Position numbers and translations under genes: made by a program | Shown here: piece after piece, positions 6,643 to 6,746 of the stretch | Position numbering within the stretch: the first letter of the stretch is position 1 | Layout: each line of letters begins with the position of its first letter | The notes under the pieces: generated by a model | Database searches by the model: none | What the model saw: only the letters and a program-made list of their open reading frames with translations | What the model was told of the DNA's origin: nothing | NCBI GenBank assembly: GCA_016839955.1 | Contig: JAEOTI010000514.1 | Coordinates: 1 to 6,746, forward strand | Reading direction: 5' to 3' | DNA: 6,746 bases | Origin: Candidatus Hodarchaeota archaeon | GTDB taxonomy: Archaea; Asgardarchaeota; Heimdallarchaeia; Hodarchaeales; YT1-057

Positions 6643-6746
6643 TTGGTCAAACTTGATTCGGATTTTAAAGATGTAGCAACTGAAGTTGATTTAACAACAG
6701 AGGATCTGGAAGCTATTCTGCGAGTAAAGAGAAAACGTCTAGTCCA
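6643..6746 (+). CDS. 5' end of an unidentified gene, cut by the window edge
   Basis: From a TTG at 6643 the plus strand stays open to the end of the window (34 complete codons). It has a hydrophilic, helix-prone translation containing FKDVATEVDLTTEDLEAIL and a basic RVKRKRL. An in-frame TAG at 6628 limits the start, and a GGGG box (6633-6636) lies 6 bases before the TTG. An A/T element near 6601-6610 is suitably placed for a promoter. The family is not recognisable from this stretch. Confidence 0.4.
   Translation, partial: MVKLDSDFKDVATEVDLTTEDLEAILRVKRKRLV

Noticed and set aside
1..6746. Insertion sequence, CRISPR array, rRNA or integrase
   Set aside because: No transposase or integrase motifs, regularly spaced repeats, or rRNA-like blocks were found on either strand.

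Overview
This is an AT-rich window, about one third G+C by eye, that most resembles the genome of an anaerobic archaeon. Three things point there. Plausible Shine-Dalgarno boxes (GGGGAG, GGGAG, AGGTG) precede several starts. A BRE/TATA-like element sits at an archaeal distance upstream of the main operon. The DUF362 fragment is of a type I associate with archaea such as Asgard or Bathyarchaeia lineages. That placement is an inference; no rRNA or other marker gene is present.

Layout. Bases 1-170 hold a GC-rich GAAA-tetraloop hairpin inside nested inverted repeats and no gene. A plus-strand PHP-domain gene (171-796) follows. It is broken by a one-base frameshift and lacks everything after its N-terminal domain. 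Tail to tail with it lies a minus-strand Toprim-like remnant (766-993). From 5705 down to that remnant, everything is on the minus strand with small gaps and reads as one operon. It consists of two intact orphan proteins that overlap by 8 bases (4626-5705 and 3692-4633), a broken fusion of a SAM methyltransferase-like and a PD-(D/E)XK nuclease-like domain (2163-3687), a RelA/SpoT alarmone-synthetase gene interrupted by one in-frame TAA (1033-2118), and the Toprim remnant. Bases 5760-6248 contain no supported gene. A truncated DUF362 fragment (6249-6506, minus) and the first 34 codons of a plus-strand gene (from 6643) close the window.

The main result is that several apparently separate open frames are pieces of the same genes. 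Two nonsense codons (1489-1491 and 2432-2434) and three one-base losses, all in A/T homopolymers (454-460, 2358-2363, 3613-3617), explain the breaks. The promoter-proximal genes are intact and the distal ones progressively more damaged.

Alarmone synthetase, methyltransferase/nuclease, Toprim and PHP-ATPase-type genes are typical of archaeal and bacterial defence islands. I read the minus-strand array as a decaying, possibly undescribed defence-type operon led by two proteins I cannot assign. No experimental function can be claimed. The homopolymer pattern also means that assembly error must be excluded before calling the frameshifted genes dead.
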